From Anaerolineales bacterium (lineage in GTDB: Bacteria > Chloroflexota > Anaerolineae > Anaerolineales > Villigracilaceae): a stretch of DNA of 64,000 nt. Below, in pieces: positions 8,584-18,035 of this stretch; within the stretch, counting starts at the first letter, position 1; each line of letters starts with the position of its first letter. The DNA is taken from contig JACZJC010000049.1 of NCBI GenBank assembly GCA_014860745.1, positions 1 through 64,000 of the forward strand. Direction: 5' to 3'. A model generated the notes under the pieces. It ran no database searches. It saw only the letters and a program-made list of their open reading frames with translations, and had not been told where the DNA came from. Position numbers and translations under genes: made by a program.

Positions 8584-9068
8584 TGTCCGCGTGATGGGGG
8601 AAGGGGCGATATCATACCCTTTGGGTACCCGTCAGGGCAGATGGATGAATTGTCGGGGAAACCGTCTATGCAAGAGGGGATGGTGGATGGCGATGGGTGG
8701 GTCCGCCCTTACGGTGACCACGTCATTTATAATTTCGTCATGACGAAATTCGACCCGCAAAATACCCCTTCGGGGCACTTGCATCATCGTCGCTCCATTC
8801 GATTGAAAGGATATGATTACGCACAAGCAGGCGCGTATTATGTCACCATTGTGGCGTGGCGAAGAGATTTCTTGTTTGGGGAGGTTGTGAACGGGGAAAT
8901 GATATTGAACGAGCACGGTCTAATTGCAGATGGGTGTTGGCGCGAAATTCCAAAGCATTTTCCACATGTGGAATTGGGGGCGTATGTCGTTATGCCCAAT
9001 CATGTGCATGCAATTATCGTTATTAATCCTATGGGTGAAAATCGGATTGCGACAAATACATCGCAATC

Positions 9069-9098
9069 CGTAGGGGCGAGGCATGCCTCGCCCCTACG
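9069..9098. repeat. 30-bp perfect palindrome (GTAGGGGCG... family) inside the RAYT ORF
   Basis: CGTAGGGGCGAGGCATGCCTCGCCCCTACG. Confidence 0.9.
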
Positions 9099-9213
9099 CC
9101 CACGCGGGGCATCATCAGGTTCATTGGGTGCAATCGTCGGGTCTTTTAAATCCGCTGTGACAAAACGAATCGGACGCGAATTGAACGAAACAGGTATCTG
9201 GCAGCGCAATTAT

Positions 9214-9240
9214 GGAGCCTGCCCTGAGCCTGTCGAAGGG
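9214..9240. repeat. Insertion of GCCTGCCCTGAGCCTGTCGAAGGG repeat, breaking the RAYT frame
   Basis: Near-identical unit GCCTGCCCTGAGCTTGCCGAAGGG also at about 45073-45096. Confidence 0.8.
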
Positions 9241-9350
9241 AACACATCATCCGCGATGAGAAGGATTTGCAGAATAAAACGGATTACATTGAGGCGAATC
9301 CGCTTTTGTGGGATGAAGATGACGAGAATCCAGCCAATATAAAATAACCC

Positions 9351-9388
9351 GAGAACACTGGGATGAATATCCCAGTGTTTTTGATTTA
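9351..9388 (+). repeat. REP-like hairpin copy 3
   Basis: GAGAACACTGGGATGAATATCCCAGTGTTTTTGATTT. Confidence 0.85.
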
Positions 9389-9644
9389 AACCTGTCAGTT
9401 CTGCAAAAGGCGGCTAACAATTCTGTAAATCATAAACCTTGCCAAATCCAATAGGCATTGTGATAATAATCACAAAACGGGGCAATCCGCACCAGAAAAC
9501 GATCTTACACATGCTCCCCAAACATATCCACACAAAAAACCGCAGGCAGTACAGGATTAGTACAGGAACAGTACAGGATTCAAAATAGAATCGTATAGGA
9601 TACAGCTAGCAATAGCATCCCCGATACAGACAGGAGTTTATGAC

Positions 9645-9950
9645 ATGAAAGTGACCTTCAATCAATCCATTCAGGCAATGTGGGGCAGGATGGGCGGTCT
9701 GGTCTTCCGCCGTTCACACAACGGCAGGGTGGTGGTGGCAGCCGCGCCTGATATGTCCCGCGTAAAATGGAGCGATGCCCAGCAGGCACACCGTCAACGC
9801 TTTAAGGAGGCGGTCGCCTATGCCCGCGCCGCCATGGCAGATGAAACCGCCCGCGGGAAGTATATGGAGATCGCCGCCAAACAAGGCAAACGTCCCTTCG
9901 ACATGGCGGTCTCGGATTATTTCAAAGGCAGGAATTTACTGGAGGGGTAG
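9645..9950 (+). CDS. Conserved-looking hypothetical protein (101 aa)
   Basis: Complete ORF, GRMGGLVFRRSHNGRVVV...GKRPFDMAVSDYFKG. Confidence 0.65.
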   Translation: MKVTFNQSIQAMWGRMGGLVFRRSHNGRVVVAAAPDMSRVKWSDAQQAHRQRFKEAVAYARAAMADETARGKYMEIAAKQGKRPFDMAVSDYFKGRNLLEG

Positions 9951-10045
9951 AACAGACACGGTCATGATATCCGCAATCGTTGGTTCCCTCCCATTCCCAC
10001 CACGGGGGGATTGTCCGCCCTGCCAGCGTGGATAAAATCTGGTGC

Positions 10046-10876
10046 ATGAAAATCAAAACTTATTTTCCCGCCATTGTCACTTCTTTGCTTTCGCTGCTTG
10101 TTCTTATCGGCATACCCGCCTGGTTCCTCATCAACGCCTTCACCTCCAAATATCCCGAAGACGTCTCCACCAAGATCTCCCTCTCCCTCAAACAGGCGCT
10201 TCCGCTTGTTGCCCTGATCATTGTCTTTCTCTGGCTTGGCGCAGGCGTGGATTTTGGACTGACCCGCATCAAAGACAAAGCAAGACGCAAAGCCGCTTCG
10301 CTGATCGTCTATCTCGCCTCTTTCTTCGTTTGTCTTGTCCTGCCCCTCCTCAGTCTGGTATTCGTCTATGGCATTTTCTCCGCTGGCGAAGGCTGGAAGA
10401 AACTCCCCGCTCCGCCAGAAACACCCGTTGCCGTGGCAGCAGGCGGGGGCAGTTCCCTCACCATCGAAACCGAAAATGGAAATTATTACTACTGCTGGGT
10501 CAAGAACCTCGCAGGGTGCTGGCAGCCCGATGACAAACCCAGCTCCCCCGTGATCGGAAGCGAAAATAACACTACCGAGGTAACAGGCAACATGCCCCAG
10601 ATCGCCCCGCCTGATGGAGTGGTCAGCATGCTTGGCATCTCCCACCGCAACGGTCCCGAACTGTTTGAATTCCATTACGCGGTACTCGAAGACGGTACGG
10701 TCTGGTATCTTGAGCGCGAGGTCAATAGCTATGGAGCATGGTTCATCACAGGCTTGCTTGCCATGCTTGTCGTCCCGATTTTATTTTGCTCCCTCGTTTT
10801 CTTCGCAGGGGTAGGCGTCAGTTCTCTTGCCCGTTGGCTGGCGGGGCGTATCTGGCGCGAGTTCGAAACCGCGTAA
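10046..10876 (+). CDS. Membrane protein, unknown
   Basis: Several hydrophobic segments; ATG at 10046 preferred over the 9980 ORF start. Confidence 0.65.
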   Translation: MKIKTYFPAIVTSLLSLLVLIGIPAWFLINAFTSKYPEDVSTKISLSLKQALPLVALIIVFLWLGAGVDFGLTRIKDKARRKAASLIVYLASFFVCLVLPLLSLVFVYGIFSAGEGWKKLPAPPETPVAVAAGGGSSLTIETENGNYYYCWVKNLAGCWQPDDKPSSPVIGSENNTTEVTGNMPQIAPPDGVVSMLGISHRNGPELFEFHYAVLEDGTVWYLEREVNSYGAWFITGLLAMLVVPILFCSLVFFAGVGVSSLARWLAGRIWREFETA

Positions 10877-10877
10877 C

Positions 10878-10914
10878 AAAAATATCCTTCTCAAACGAGA
10901 AGGATATTTTTCTC
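10878..10914. terminator. Bidirectional intrinsic terminator
   Basis: AAAAATATCCTTCTCaaacGAGAAGGATATTTTT. Confidence 0.8.
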
Positions 10915-11318
10915 TATACTTCGACCACTTCCGCCTCATGCGTGATCTCCAGCGCGTCCTTCAACGTGGCATACACCGAGCAATATTTTTCCTCGCTGAT
11001 TCGAATCGCCTGCTTTAACTTCTCGATATCAATGCCCCTGCCAATTGCCTGATAACGGATGTGGATCTTGCGAAACCGCCACGGCGGAGTTTCATCCTGC
11101 AGCGCCTCTGCCGTCACGTTGAGCTGCTCCACTCCCTGGCGCTGTTTCTTTAAGATTTCCACTACGTCATACGATGTGCATCCGATCAACGCCATTGGCA
11201 GCAAATCCGAAGGACTGACTCCCTTTGGCTTGTTCAGGATGATCTGATGGTTTTCGTTGTCCTGAAGAATGAATTGCTGTTCAGGGTTCCATGTGAGGTG
11301 AACTTGTTTGGTCGCCAT
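10914..11318 (-). CDS. OsmC family protein
   Basis: GVSPSDLLPMALIGCTSYDVVEILKKQRQ; EEKYCSVYATL. Confidence 0.88.
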   Translation of the reverse strand: MATKQVHLTWNPEQQFILQDNENHQIILNKPKGVSPSDLLPMALIGCTSYDVVEILKKQRQGVEQLNVTAEALQDETPPWRFRKIHIRYQAIGRGIDIEKLKQAIRISEEKYCSVYATLKDALEITHEAEVVEV

Positions 11319-11400
11319 GTCCGCAGTATAGCACCTCCCAAGTCATCGGCGGAGTGATCTCCTCATTGATTATGGTACGATAACGGCGGGAGGCTCGTTT

Positions 11401-12066
11401 ATGCTTATCTTTTTGATACTCGCGTTCGTTTTTGCCGCGCTCGAAGCGCTGGCATTGCACAAAAACTGGTTCAAGCTCGAAGTCATTGCCAAGCCGGGTG
11501 TGATGGTTTTTCTCTTTCTCTGGCTCTGGCTGTCCGCTGGGCTGGATGGCGCACTGCTGTGGTTCGGGCTTGGGATTCTTCTATCCGTCACAGGGGATGT
11601 GCTGCTGATGATCTCGCTGGATAAATTTTTCCTCGCGGGGCTGGTTGCATTCCTGCTCGCGCACATCGCCTACATTGTCGGATTCAATATCCCCATCCCG
11701 CAGATGAACTTCTTCGGGGTCGTCTTTGCCGTGATGATCGGCATTGGCGGGGCGCGGGTCATCCGCCGCATTCTGGACCGTCTGCCTGGCAGTGGAAACG
11801 AGCGGATGCGCCTCCCGATCATTGTCTACAGCACCGTCATTTCCGTGATGCTGCTCTCCGCGATGTTGAAACTCGTGGATATTTCATGGGATGCCAGCGC
11901 CGCCCTCCTCGTCAGCCTTGGCGCGTTCCTGTTCTATCTCTCAGATATTATCCTCGCCTGGAACAAGTTCGTCGCGCCCATCCAGGGCGGGCGAATCTAC
12001 AACATCGCCGCCTATCACCTCGGACAGATCGCCTTGATCGCAGGGGTGATCGCTCAATTCGGCTGA
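11401..12066 (+). CDS. YhhN family (lysoplasmalogenase-like) membrane protein
   Basis: YhhN-like TM pattern, GDVLLM, FLLAHIAYIVGF. Confidence 0.8.
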   Translation: MLIFLILAFVFAALEALALHKNWFKLEVIAKPGVMVFLFLWLWLSAGLDGALLWFGLGILLSVTGDVLLMISLDKFFLAGLVAFLLAHIAYIVGFNIPIPQMNFFGVVFAVMIGIGGARVIRRILDRLPGSGNERMRLPIIVYSTVISVMLLSAMLKLVDISWDASAALLVSLGAFLFYLSDIILAWNKFVAPIQGGRIYNIAAYHLGQIALIAGVIAQFG

Positions 12067-12161
12067 TAAGCTGCGCCGTCCATTGCTTGTGAACAATCTG
12101 TAATCTTTCCAGCGCGTTAACTCAGGTATCATCCACGAAATCTAAAAACAAAGGAAGAAGA

Positions 12162-12596
12162 ATGCAGCCTGTTTTCTTTATTATTTTGGTCGGTTTGATG
12201 GGTGGGATGGCAATCGGGGTGCAAAGCCCCATGTCCAGCATTATCAGTCAGCGTTTGGGGATGATCGAAAGCTCGTTCATCATCCACGCCAGCGGAGCGA
12301 TTGCAGCCTTGATTCCGCTTTTAGTTTTTGGCAACAAGCTCGGCGAATGGCGAAGCGTCCCGTGGTATGTGTTGGGGGCGGGCGCGTTTGGTCTCGTGGT
12401 CATTTCGTCCATGGGATATATGATTCCCCGCATCGGCGTTTCAGGCGCATTGATCACCCTGCTGGCGGGTCAATTGCTGGTTGGTTCATTCCTCGATCAT
12501 TTTGGTCTCTTGGGCGTTGCCCAGCGAACTGTGGACCTTCAGCGCATTATCGGTCTGGGTGTGGTCATGCTGGGTGTCTGGCTGACGGTGAAATGA
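12162..12596 (+). CDS. DMT-type membrane transporter, DUF606/YdcZ-like
   Basis: GMAIGVQSPMSSIISQRLG...LGAGAFGLVVISS. Confidence 0.75.
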   Translation: MQPVFFIILVGLMGGMAIGVQSPMSSIISQRLGMIESSFIIHASGAIAALIPLLVFGNKLGEWRSVPWYVLGAGAFGLVVISSMGYMIPRIGVSGALITLLAGQLLVGSFLDHFGLLGVAQRTVDLQRIIGLGVVMLGVWLTVK

Positions 12597-12604
12597 AATC
12601 TTTC

Positions 12605-12642
12605 AAACAAAAAGGACACGCATATGCGTGTCCTTTTTGTTT
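12605..12642. terminator. 38-bp perfect palindrome, bidirectional terminator between convergent genes
   Basis: AAACAAAAAGGACACGCATATGCGTGTCCTTTTTGTTT. Confidence 0.85.
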
Positions 12643-12653
12643 GGTAGTCGTTG

Positions 12654-14528
12654 CTACAACGTCACAATGTATTGATGGATCAGATGCGCGTATCGATTCT
12701 GCAAACGGATGAAGTGGTTCTGGATCGCGTCCGCTTCGGAGCCTTCGAGCACGAGGAACTTTCCGCGTTCCACACCGTTTCGCGCGATCTCGCGGCAGAC
12801 CGCCTCAGTGACCAGCTCTGCCAATAGCACCTGACCCTGCACGGTGGTATCGAGGCGGTTGTTTTCATCCAGATAGATCTTTACCGAAGGCGCGCCTGTC
12901 GCAATGACGATGCTTGAGTTTACGCGGTCAAAATAAACACGCTGGCGTGAATCGGTGCGGTCATCAAAACGGATGTCAGTGAAGAGCGCGTTGTTGCTGC
13001 GGGTGGGCGGGGGAGCCAGCGCCTCCTTCTTGGAATGCACCTGCACCATCGCTTCGGCGCGCAGCCTGCCGACGTACGCCGTAACCATGCCTTCGCTGCC
13101 CACCTGCCTGCCTTCCACGCGGATGCGCGCTTCTCCGATGGTCGGGTCATTTTTGTGCGGTTGAATCACCACCTGCGGGGTGGAGATAATGATTTCAGGG
13201 TTATTCGAGATGACGGTGACTGTTGCGCCAGCGCGCGCTTTCTCTGCAATGTCCACGCGCAAGACCAAATTAAGGTGCTGACCTGTTTGCACAAAAGCGC
13301 GTTCGGGGAAGAAGCCAATTCCAGAAGGCGGCAGTTCGATCACCTTTTGCGTGCCGTCAGTTCTTCTATCGCTCAACTCACTTAATGCGATCGTGTTCAA
13401 CTCATGCAAGGCATGGTCTATTTTTTGGCGCAGTTGTTTATCCAGCTTGGTTTGTTCATCATGCACGGCATGTTTGCGCTCGGCTTCGATCAGCGGCTCG
13501 AGTTTGCTCTCCACAGCCAGCTTCAACGCCTTTGCAAATGGATGCGTCCAGTTGATGCCGTCGCGGGTCGCGGTCAACACGGGTTCATCGTTCTTCAACA
13601 GGTCGTGCAAATAATCGCATTGCATCGAGCCGTAAAAATATGCGGCGTAGGGGTCATTCTCGAACTTGAGCATGGTCAGCGAGATCACGGTCGCCTTGCT
13701 GATGACCAGCAGCCCGCCGTCTGCGTAATCGCCTTCCTCGCTGCGGGTGGAAAGTTGAATCCCCGACCGAAAGACATCCAGTTTCACTGTGGCAGGAAAG
13801 CCCTCCACTTTGATCCTCTCGCTCAGGACTTTTTCGCCTCGCGGTGACTTGTAGCTGAGAACATGTTCCTGACGCAGTTTCCCATCTGGGGCAATATCCC
13901 GCAAAATGATCTTGCGGCGCGGGTTGCTCATGATCGGGCGCAATTCAAAATGTCTCTGCAAATAGTTGCGGAAGTTGTCGAACTGCGGCACTTTCACATC
14001 GCCGCGCGAGATGTGAATCTCAAGGATCGTCCCATTGCCTTCTGGAACTTCATACTGCTGGCGCAGCGGAACGGTAGCCCGCACGGGTTCGTCAAGGTCA
14101 AAGGTGGGAATGCCTTTTTTGATGAGCAGGGAGCAGGTGTAGAAATTTCCGCCTTTGAAGGAGCGCACATAGCCATGCCCGAGCCCGAAGATGGAATCTT
14201 TCAGCCCGCGCCCCCACATCCCGCGGACATGTTTATCTTCCTTCAAGCCGCTGGTCGCTTCGCCGTAGGTGCCGACGACTTTGTCCATGCGAATATCGGT
14301 CATACCTTCGGCGTGGTCCCGCACGCGGATGATGGAATTCTTGTGCTTCCTTTGCACGTCAATAATGATCTCGCCGCCCACCGACCAACCCGCCTGTTCA
14401 AGGCGGGAATAACTGTCATTGCAATTGGTAATGACCTCCACCAGCGCGCGGAACACATCCTTGCGAATCGCCTGGTCTGCCTGCTGCAGGGCAACACGGT
14501 CTGCATACTGTAACTTTCTACTGCTCAC
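12654..14528 (-). CDS. GHKL (Hsp90/MutL/MORC-like) ATPase-domain protein with C-terminal Ig-like region
   Basis: RALVEVITNCNDSYSR, IRVRDHAEGM, MWGRGLKDSIFGLG (Bergerat fold motifs). GTG start at 14528 with AGGAAAGG upstream preferred; ORF-track extension to 14615 is repeat DNA. Confidence 0.72.
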   Translation of the reverse strand: MSSRKLQYADRVALQQADQAIRKDVFRALVEVITNCNDSYSRLEQAGWSVGGEIIIDVQRKHKNSIIRVRDHAEGMTDIRMDKVVGTYGEATSGLKEDKHVRGMWGRGLKDSIFGLGHGYVRSFKGGNFYTCSLLIKKGIPTFDLDEPVRATVPLRQQYEVPEGNGTILEIHISRGDVKVPQFDNFRNYLQRHFELRPIMSNPRRKIILRDIAPDGKLRQEHVLSYKSPRGEKVLSERIKVEGFPATVKLDVFRSGIQLSTRSEEGDYADGGLLVISKATVISLTMLKFENDPYAAYFYGSMQCDYLHDLLKNDEPVLTATRDGINWTHPFAKALKLAVESKLEPLIEAERKHAVHDEQTKLDKQLRQKIDHALHELNTIALSELSDRRTDGTQKVIELPPSGIGFFPERAFVQTGQHLNLVLRVDIAEKARAGATVTVISNNPEIIISTPQVVIQPHKNDPTIGEARIRVEGRQVGSEGMVTAYVGRLRAEAMVQVHSKKEALAPPPTRSNNALFTDIRFDDRTDSRQRVYFDRVNSSIVIATGAPSVKIYLDENNRLDTTVQGQVLLAELVTEAVCREIARNGVERGKFLVLEGSEADAIQNHFIRLQNRYAHLIHQYIVTL

Positions 14529-14540
14529 AATAAAAGTACC

Positions 14541-14615
14541 TTTCCTGTTGATGTAAGGGCGACCCTCCAATTCCGTTAAGTTATCTTGCTTTCTCCAGGC
14601 GGGCCGCCCCTGCAT
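14541..14615. repeat. Dispersed GGGCGACCC/GGGCCGCCCCTGC repeat remnant
   Basis: TAAGGGCGACCCTCC...GGCGGGCCGCCCCTGCA flanks the GHKL gene start. Confidence 0.5.
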
Positions 14616-14628
14616 ATATCGATGTCAA

Positions 14629-15777
14629 TTACTTCTTCTTGGCCAATTTCTTTCCAGATGAATGCAATAAAGTTGAAAAACTGTTCTCGACAAAATTCAA
14701 AAAGGCGACCAGGTCTTGCCGGTTTTGAGTGGTTGCATATCCTTTGAACGTATTGACATTCCTTGCCAGCGTCTCAGGCGATGACTCCATGGTGCAAAGC
14801 AGCAGGCTTCGAAAATCAAACTCGCTGATCTTTGATTTCTCGCCGCTCTTTTTATACTGACGATATGCATCCGAAGTCTCCATCACGCGGACAAATTTCC
14901 CAGCCTTCACCTTTTCTTCCTTCGATACTTTAGCCGCCGCAACTGGCGCCGCCGCCGCTTCTTTTTTAACTGGCTTTGGTTCTACCTTTTTTACGGCAGG
15001 CGGAAGAGACATGGTCAACTGCGCCGGGTGTGCGTTTTTGACAGAACCCTGCTTCTTCGGCTTATCCTTTTTAGGCGCGGGCGCTTTCCTGATAGGCGAA
15101 GAAGCAGCAGGTTTTGCTCCTTCTTTTTTCTTCGTCTCCACTTTGAGCTTTGGGAGAAGCGTCTGTTTAACTGGGACGGGCTTTGCGGCCATCTTTACTG
15201 CCGACTGCTTTGGGGTGGTTTTCTTCGCGGGTTTCTTTCCAACGCTGGACGCGGTTAACTTTTTCTTTTGAACCGCTGTCTTTTGCCTGGCGGTATTCTT
15301 TTTCACAGCAGGTTCGGCAGGCTTCACAACTGCCTTTTTCTTTCCCTTTGCTTTGGCAGGCAAGGCTTTCTTTTCCTGCGCAGGTGCAGGCTTCTTTATC
15401 TTTTTTTGAGGCGCAGGCAAAGTGATCCCCAATATCTTTGCCACTTGCTTCACCGTCTGCCTGCCCTGCACCTTTACCGCAAAGCCGTCTGTTGGATTTC
15501 CCTTCAAATCTCCATGTGCTTTTGCCTCGTTCAACGATGACATCACCAGCGCGGAATCAGGCCAGTAGAAATAATTCTTCAACGAAAAGCGGTGGGGGAA
15601 CAGTTTAAAGCAGGTGGATACGATCTCTTCCGTGGCGGCGTACAGACCGTCCTTCTGAACTGCATACACAGCAAAGACAACCAGTTCGCTGGCGGCGGCG
15701 TTGGTATACATATCCAGCTTGAATTCCGGAAGTGAGTTGAGGATGGCTTTGATCTCAGGAAATGCTTTAAACGTCAT
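14629..15777 (-). CDS. Hypothetical protein with Lys/Ala/Pro-rich central linker
   Basis: Complete ORF; AKGKKKAVVKPAEPAVKKNTARQKTAVQKKK tract between two non-repetitive ends. Confidence 0.7.
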   Translation of the reverse strand: MTFKAFPEIKAILNSLPEFKLDMYTNAAASELVVFAVYAVQKDGLYAATEEIVSTCFKLFPHRFSLKNYFYWPDSALVMSSLNEAKAHGDLKGNPTDGFAVKVQGRQTVKQVAKILGITLPAPQKKIKKPAPAQEKKALPAKAKGKKKAVVKPAEPAVKKNTARQKTAVQKKKLTASSVGKKPAKKTTPKQSAVKMAAKPVPVKQTLLPKLKVETKKKEGAKPAASSPIRKAPAPKKDKPKKQGSVKNAHPAQLTMSLPPAVKKVEPKPVKKEAAAAPVAAAKVSKEEKVKAGKFVRVMETSDAYRQYKKSGEKSKISEFDFRSLLLCTMESSPETLARNVNTFKGYATTQNRQDLVAFLNFVENSFSTLLHSSGKKLAKKK

Positions 15778-15831
15778 GGGTTCGGCACCTTTGCTGCGGG
15801 GTTAATGCTGATATTCTAACTGATGTTGGTT

Positions 15832-17358
15832 TTATGGCTGATATTGAAAAACGGTCACATTGTAATCCGGGTTCGTGTACACCACCAAAAACTTTTCAGG
15901 CGCGGCGTTAAGAATGGGCAGAACATCATTTTCAACAAAGCCATCCAATGTAAAGTTGCGCGGCGATTGGAGTTTTGGCGCCACTATGATGTAATCAATT
16001 CCCTGATTGTCCAAATACCTTTCCAGGTCCTGTCCTGCTTTGGGGTAGCCAATGGTCTTTCTCTTCACCTGCACATACGCAGGCACAGGCTCGTTCACCA
16101 TTACGAGTGCATCAAGCGGTGCATTCTCCGCGACCCAACTCGCTCCAATGGATAGATCGGTCATTTGATTCATGACTGGGGTTTGCCAGTCCTGCACATT
16201 TCGGATTAACAATGCCAGGGTGATCAATCCAACCAGTACCGCCTCGGTCCGCCTGCCGGAGTTGGCGATATTCCGAGTCGCTTTTTCCCTCACCCAGACA
16301 ATTCCCTGCATCAAATAGAAATATAGAAATGGAAGGATCGGAATCAAAAAGCGCGCCTTCACACTCCCAACATTTGGATTCCAAAACGCCAGAATTCCAA
16401 AAAGATAGATCACAAAATAAATATCCATGCCCTTGAGCTTCTTAATTGACAAAGCCAGCCCAAAAACAACCGCTAAAAGTATGAGGACGTTTGCAAGTGA
16501 AGGCACAACCTTAAGCCCGTAATTTCCCCAAAAGTCTGTAACTTTCGAGCCGAAGATCGGGATCAGCGAGCCTGCAAATATCTCATTGAAATATCCGAGC
16601 GCATTCGACCCCATCTGTCCGATCTTCTCGGTCACGGAACTGCTAAAAACCTGTGACTGATAGCCTGATGAAACCAGCGAGCCGCCATTGCGCAAGTTGA
16701 ACCAGGTCTGTAAAAGCCCGCCTGCAATAAAAATACCCATTGAAATTCCAGCCTCGCGCCAGCGGCGGTTGAACAGGTAATAAATCACCAGCGCTATCGC
16801 CAGCGAGATTCCGATGGTTCTAATCAATTGGGTATAGAAGGCAAGGACAGCGACCAAAATGACAAGCCAGTCCCTTTTGCCTTCTCTCTTTTCATTCCAT
16901 CTATCCAAAACATTCAGCGCCAGCAGGGAGAAGAACAAATACGCCGATTCAGACATCACCGTTACAGATGTCCCGACCAGCAGCGGATTCAGCGCCGTCA
17001 GCCCAGTGACAATCTCACGATATGGAGATTCAATCTGTTTTGAAAAAATTTCGTAGACCAACAAAATGGAAGCCAGCCACAGCCCAAACGACAGTAATTT
17101 CAGGACGGTGTAATTGCCTGGGAAGAGAAAAGTCAACGGCGCAAGCAAAATGGGCCAGCCCGGCGGAAACGCCCGCTCGATCTGCGGACGCGGAAAATTG
17201 ATAAGCTCATATCCCTGTCCGCTCGAAAGACTTTCGGCAAGAATGATGTAATGCGCGTCATCGTAGGATGTGCCCAGTTGAAGCGAGTTGAAACGTAGCA
17301 TTCCCAGCAGCGCGCTGACAATGACTACGGCGGCAGGAATATATTTTGTGCGAAGCAT
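15832..17358 (-). CDS. GT39/ArnT-like polytopic glycosyltransferase
   Basis: MLRTKYIPAAVVIVSALLGMLRF...DDAHYIILAESLSSGQGYE; many TMs; ORF start 17562 is probably extended. Confidence 0.75.
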   Translation of the reverse strand: MLRTKYIPAAVVIVSALLGMLRFNSLQLGTSYDDAHYIILAESLSSGQGYELINFPRPQIERAFPPGWPILLAPLTFLFPGNYTVLKLLSFGLWLASILLVYEIFSKQIESPYREIVTGLTALNPLLVGTSVTVMSESAYLFFSLLALNVLDRWNEKREGKRDWLVILVAVLAFYTQLIRTIGISLAIALVIYYLFNRRWREAGISMGIFIAGGLLQTWFNLRNGGSLVSSGYQSQVFSSSVTEKIGQMGSNALGYFNEIFAGSLIPIFGSKVTDFWGNYGLKVVPSLANVLILLAVVFGLALSIKKLKGMDIYFVIYLFGILAFWNPNVGSVKARFLIPILPFLYFYLMQGIVWVREKATRNIANSGRRTEAVLVGLITLALLIRNVQDWQTPVMNQMTDLSIGASWVAENAPLDALVMVNEPVPAYVQVKRKTIGYPKAGQDLERYLDNQGIDYIIVAPKLQSPRNFTLDGFVENDVLPILNAAPEKFLVVYTNPDYNVTVFQYQP

Positions 17359-17374
17359 GATGAGCTTAATCTTA

Positions 17375-17950
17375 TCAGGTTTGATTTTGGGTTGATGCTG
17401 AATAAAACTCGCGCAGAAAGCTGGAAGGATGCTTTGCCAGCAGGCGCGGTTTGCCAAAGCCAGCTTGTATTGCGAGCTTTTTGAAGGTCTCAAATGAGAA
17501 TGGGTATGGCACCCATAGATTGCCAGTGTCCACGTTGTATTCCACAACCAATAAAATACCATTCGGATTCAGAAGCGAGCGCACATGTTCAAGTATTTTC
17601 ACTCTGTCCTTGAAGTAATGCAGGGAGTTTGCCATCACGATCCCGTCTAATGGCGGAAGGGGAGCAGCCAGCGGACGCGAAAAATCCCCGACGACAATTT
17701 TCAGGTTCTCTGTATTCCCAAAACGAACCTCGTAATCCTTCTTCAGGCGATTGAGATCATTTCGGTCTTTGTCTACTGCGTGGAGGACTGCGCTCGCGCC
17801 AATCAACTCACGCAGGGCAAATGTAAAAGCTCCCGAACCAGCTCCCAGGTCCGCCCATGAGCCGCCTTGTTGCAAATCCGCAGGTCTTAATAGATTGACA
17901 TGGTCATTGTGATCCATGTGCCGAATCGTATCATATAAAAATCCGCTCAT
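17375..17950 (-). CDS. Class I SAM-dependent methyltransferase
   Basis: WADLGAGSGAFTFALRELIG, IVMANSLHYFKD. Confidence 0.85.
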   Translation of the reverse strand: MSGFLYDTIRHMDHNDHVNLLRPADLQQGGSWADLGAGSGAFTFALRELIGASAVLHAVDKDRNDLNRLKKDYEVRFGNTENLKIVVGDFSRPLAAPLPPLDGIVMANSLHYFKDRVKILEHVRSLLNPNGILLVVEYNVDTGNLWVPYPFSFETFKKLAIQAGFGKPRLLAKHPSSFLREFYSASTQNQT

Positions 17951-18035
17951 AAGAAAATGCCATCAGGTTTTTTGCGTACATGTATATAATGCCCACACTG
18001 GGTATAATCCGCCTATTCGCGAAAGGATTATTGTT

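Larger units (their letters stand above)
8740..9347 (+). pseudogene. REP-associated Y1 (HUH) transposase, RAYT/TnpA_REP family, frameshifted near C-terminus
   Basis: SIRLKGYDYAQAGAYYVTI, MPNHVHAIIVI (HUH). Normal C-terminus EHIIRDEKDLQNKTDYIEANPLLWDEDDENPANIK is in another frame after a short insertion at 9214-9240. Confidence 0.85.

Noticed and set aside
9549-9601. GTACAGGA-type short direct repeats (AGTACAGGATTAGTACAGGAACAGTACAGGATT) upstream of the 9645 gene
   Set aside because: Too short and irregular to call iterons or an operator without comparative data.
13863-14513. Plus-strand 216-aa ORF
   Set aside because: Antisense to the GHKL gene, which has clear conserved motifs.
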